Shown here: positions 61,702 through 64,000 of the stretch, in pieces
Position numbering within the stretch: position 1 is the first letter of the stretch
How the letters are laid out: each line of letters starts with the position of its first letter
Assembly: GCF_958298935.1 (NCBI RefSeq)
Contig: NC_084922.1
Span: 5,396,501-5,460,500 of the forward strand
Length of the DNA: 64,000 nt
Reading direction: 5' to 3'
From: Phragmites australis
Taxonomy: Eukaryota > Streptophyta > Magnoliopsida > Poales > Poaceae
Made by a program: the position numbers and the translations under genes
Notes under the pieces: model-generated
Told to the model about the DNA's origin: nothing
The model's database searches: none
The model's input: only the letters and a program-made list of their open reading frames with translations

Positions 61702-62277
61702 TATAGCTTGTTGGTCGTCAATAAACTATGTAAGTCCTAAGTGTAAGTACTAAGAGTACCTTTTCATAATAATAAAGATCATATTGCCTAGGAAGTTAAT
61801 TGAATTCTTTTCCTGTCTTACTCATCTTTTTGCGCATCCTCATGCCTGACAAGTGGGGTAAGTTGCTTCTCGGGTCCTTCACTTCAAATGCGCACTCAGG
61901 GTGGCGAAAAGCTTTCGCAACTCAAAGGCAATATGAGCTTTCTTTGCTTTATTAGATTTTTACTATTTAAATTGCCTACCCAAAATCCTTCTTTCCCAGT
62001 AGACAGATTGTGTACCTTCTGAAAGCATATACTAACGAGAAAAGAAGAATCGTTGTGTTACGAACTCGAGGTTATGAAAAGACTCATTATTGCGTTACAC
62101 GAGTGACTGGGATCTACGGTGCCTCCCACGCAAGTGGACCTAACGATGGTCATAATAAGCACTCCGACTAGCAATCAACGCGTCCAGAACTAATTGAAAG
62201 GAAAAGTCAATAAGAAGTCCACTATATGGAGTCAAGAGAGCCCAACACAAAGTACTCCCGTCAAACGTGAAAATCGA
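61702..62277. other. Non-coding spacer of gypsy copy 2
   Basis: Collinear with about 15700-16310 of copy 1; no frame. Confidence 0.6.
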
Positions 62278-63941
62278 TTAAATTCCTACCAAACTAATAA
62301 AAGCTACCAAGTGTTTATTACAAACCATAGTGTAAAAAAAAGAAAGAGCTATGGCAAGGGGCGACCCCGAATTCCATCTCGTCCACAAAAGCTTTGGCTG
62401 CCCCAGTCGCCTCCTCGACCTTCTGCACCGACAACTCCTCCGACTCTTCCTCGAAGCCCTCCTGGAGAAAGTTGACATTAATCTCTAGGTAGTGGGCCTT
62501 CAGGATGGCCAACATGAAGGCAACTGCTTGCTCCACGCTCTGTCAAGATTGGCTCAACTATCTTCCCTGGGAGTCCCCCGAACACCTCGGCAAGCTTGGT
62601 CGCTCATGTGGCCAGTCCGGCAGCATCATCATTGCCATCAGCCTTTGTCTGGATCTTGACCTCGGCAAGTGCCTCCTGGAAGACATTTAGGGATGTGATG
62701 AGTTATTGGCGGGTCGCCAACATCTTAGCCTCCTCCTGGGCTACGACTTCTTAGGTTGTGGAGAGTTCTGCAGAATGGCATGTTAGGGCAACAGGGTGAA
62801 GAGATGGCAAGTTGGGAATACTAGAAATATACCCTTGGTCCAACCGTCCAGTTCGGCAACCACCCTTTCCTTCTCGACGGCAGCCTGGGAGAGTTGCTGA
62901 CGCAGCATGGTGGTGTCTTCTTCAAGCATGGCCACCCGGGTGGTCGCTCGCCGGGCCTCCTTGTGAACTCTCTTCAATTGTACCGTGTACACCTGTGAAA
63001 CCTCATATCAGTACCTATTATTACATCAACTAAGTAATTGTTTTGTAGGAAATATCTCACCGTGTATAAGGATGAGAAGATGCTATCCATATCACGACCG
63101 AGATGACCTTCAACGATTTGCTTCCAAGTCAGATCCCCGGGCAACATGTGCACCCAGTTCAGAGGGCAAGCTTGGGAAGCCGGAGGATCATTTTCCTGGT
63201 TGTCGACAATCGTCGCTGGGGGCTCGCTAGGCTTTCCCACATCTCCCTCAGAGGAGGTCACGACCAAGGCCTAGAAAAGCTGAGACTTGCGAGCTATAGG
63301 CGGTGCTCTAAGTAGCCTATAAAAAGAAGAATTTGAGTAATGTGCTCCTATCAACATATGAAAGAGGTTTGTTGTACTTACGCATACCTAGGTTGCTTCT
63401 TGACCAGGGAGGGCTTCACCGAGATCAAGAAGGATGCTGACCTCTTGAGAGTCTTCTCGGGGGCGCTTCTCTCAGTTCCCATCGGAGCAGAGGGAGCACA
63501 ACTCGATGAACCCATTGGGATGATGGTCTTCCCACAGTCCTGGGTTGAAGGCTAAATGCATCCAAAGTTAAGAATAAATCGGTTGCAAAGGCTTCGAGTA
63601 AAAGCTGGTGGGATCCTAGAATTGGGGCTGCCACTCTGAGTGTTTGCGTCATGACCGGATCCCTAGAAGTCATCGGCTGGGTTGGATCCCAAGCTGGTGG
63701 GGTCAGCGTCGGGTTAGCGAGAACTAAGGGGGCTGGGTCTGTTGGTGTCAGTAGCCTAGAATCACCTGTCAACAAATCAACCTCCACATCATCATCCCCC
63801 TCTAGCTCTGCTCCGTCAGCAAAGGACGGGGTTTACGATGATGCGTCGCCACCTCCGCTCCCACTTGGGCCCACACCTCCCATGATGACAATTCACCCAA
63901 GTCTGCAGCCAAGGCCCCCGTATTCTCATCCTCCAAATTAG
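62278..63941 (-). pseudogene. Antisense gene of gypsy copy 2 (partial)
   Basis: Minus strand. From the right there is a Pro/Leu-rich frame (63787-63425), a short exon-like frame (63267-62974: WVHMLPGDLTWKQIVEGHLG), and a coiled-coil exon (62992-62800: EARRATTRVAMLEEDTTMLR, then QQLSQAAVEKERVVAELDGW). The last segment (62536-62318) reads FEEESEELSVQKVEEATGAA and then KAFVDEME. These match copy 1 part by part, so the gene is a family feature. The 5' part lies beyond the window. GT/AG contexts at the segment ends suggest introns. Function is unknown. Confidence 0.6.
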
Positions 63942-64000
63942 GTAGCCCGTGACGGCCATCAATATGATTGTAACTACTCATAAAGAAAACAGAGTTATAA

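Larger units (their letters stand above)
58181..64000 (+). mobile_element. Non-autonomous gypsy retrotransposon, copy 2 (5' part, runs off the window)
   Basis: Same family as 12122-26817. An LTR at 58181-58707 begins TGACGATGAATAATGG, followed by a primer-binding site TGGTGTCATCCGTGGGGA (58710-58727), gag, protease and the antisense gene in the same order, with again no reverse transcriptase or integrase between protease and antisense gene. It contains a 317-bp duplication (60360-60676 and 61384-61701). The right LTR is beyond the window. Confidence 0.85.

Overview
The window looks like nuclear DNA of a grass (Poaceae). It has GC-rich first exons, AT-rich spacers, a plant Mediator subunit with introns, an intronless plant-type QALGGH zinc-finger gene, and a dense nest of Ty3/gypsy (Tat-lineage), Ty1/copia (SIRE-like), CACTA and small inverted-repeat elements of grass type. 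Species cannot be read from the sequence. Transposable elements cover about 60 % of the window.

Layout. 1-12.1 kb is a low-copy segment. It holds MED22 on the minus strand (three coding exons, 7882 to 6135), a miniature LTR retrotransposon (TRIM) with perfect 5-bp target duplications at 4894-5767, a Tourist-like MITE at 9361-9754, a MITE-like inverted repeat inside MED22 intron 2, and a possible Mutator-like element at 2.1-3.3 kb. 12.12-26.82 kb is a non-autonomous gypsy element with gag and protease remnants, no reverse transcriptase or integrase, and an antisense gene. A gag-only SIRE-like copia element (17352-24035) is nested in it, and that element carries a 140-bp MITE with a 9-bp target duplication. 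26.8-32.26 kb is mostly non-coding, with a CACTA-like subterminal region near 29.3-29.6 kb and small hairpins. 32.26-41.46 kb is a near-complete but inactivated Tat-lineage gypsy element on the minus strand (two LTRs, gag, protease, reverse transcriptase, two RNase H domains, integrase, opposite-strand ORF). It sits in a region that holds a decayed copia gag-pol remnant (41.5-44.09 kb). That remnant is then cut by a CACTA element (about 44.09-49.70 kb) with a TNP2/DUF4216 remnant and a SIRE-type 3' LTR. 49.7-58.2 kb is low-copy: a C2H2 zinc-finger/EAR repressor gene at 52183-51383 (minus), a SINE with 16-bp target duplications at 50.8-50.9 kb, tandem repeats and homopolymer tracts. 58.18-64 kb is the 5' part of a second copy of the gypsy family found at 12.1 kb; it runs off the window.

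How it works together. Only two ordinary host genes can be supported: MED22 (Mediator head module) and the zinc-finger protein (probable transcriptional repressor). They are not functionally linked here beyond both acting in transcription. The most informative structure is the stack of coding-deficient retroelements. The gypsy family (two copies) keeps gag, a protease region whose catalytic Asp is Asn in both copies, and an antisense coiled-coil/PF04195-like gene. The nested copia keeps gag only. I saw no CRISPR array, tRNA, rRNA or biosynthetic cluster.
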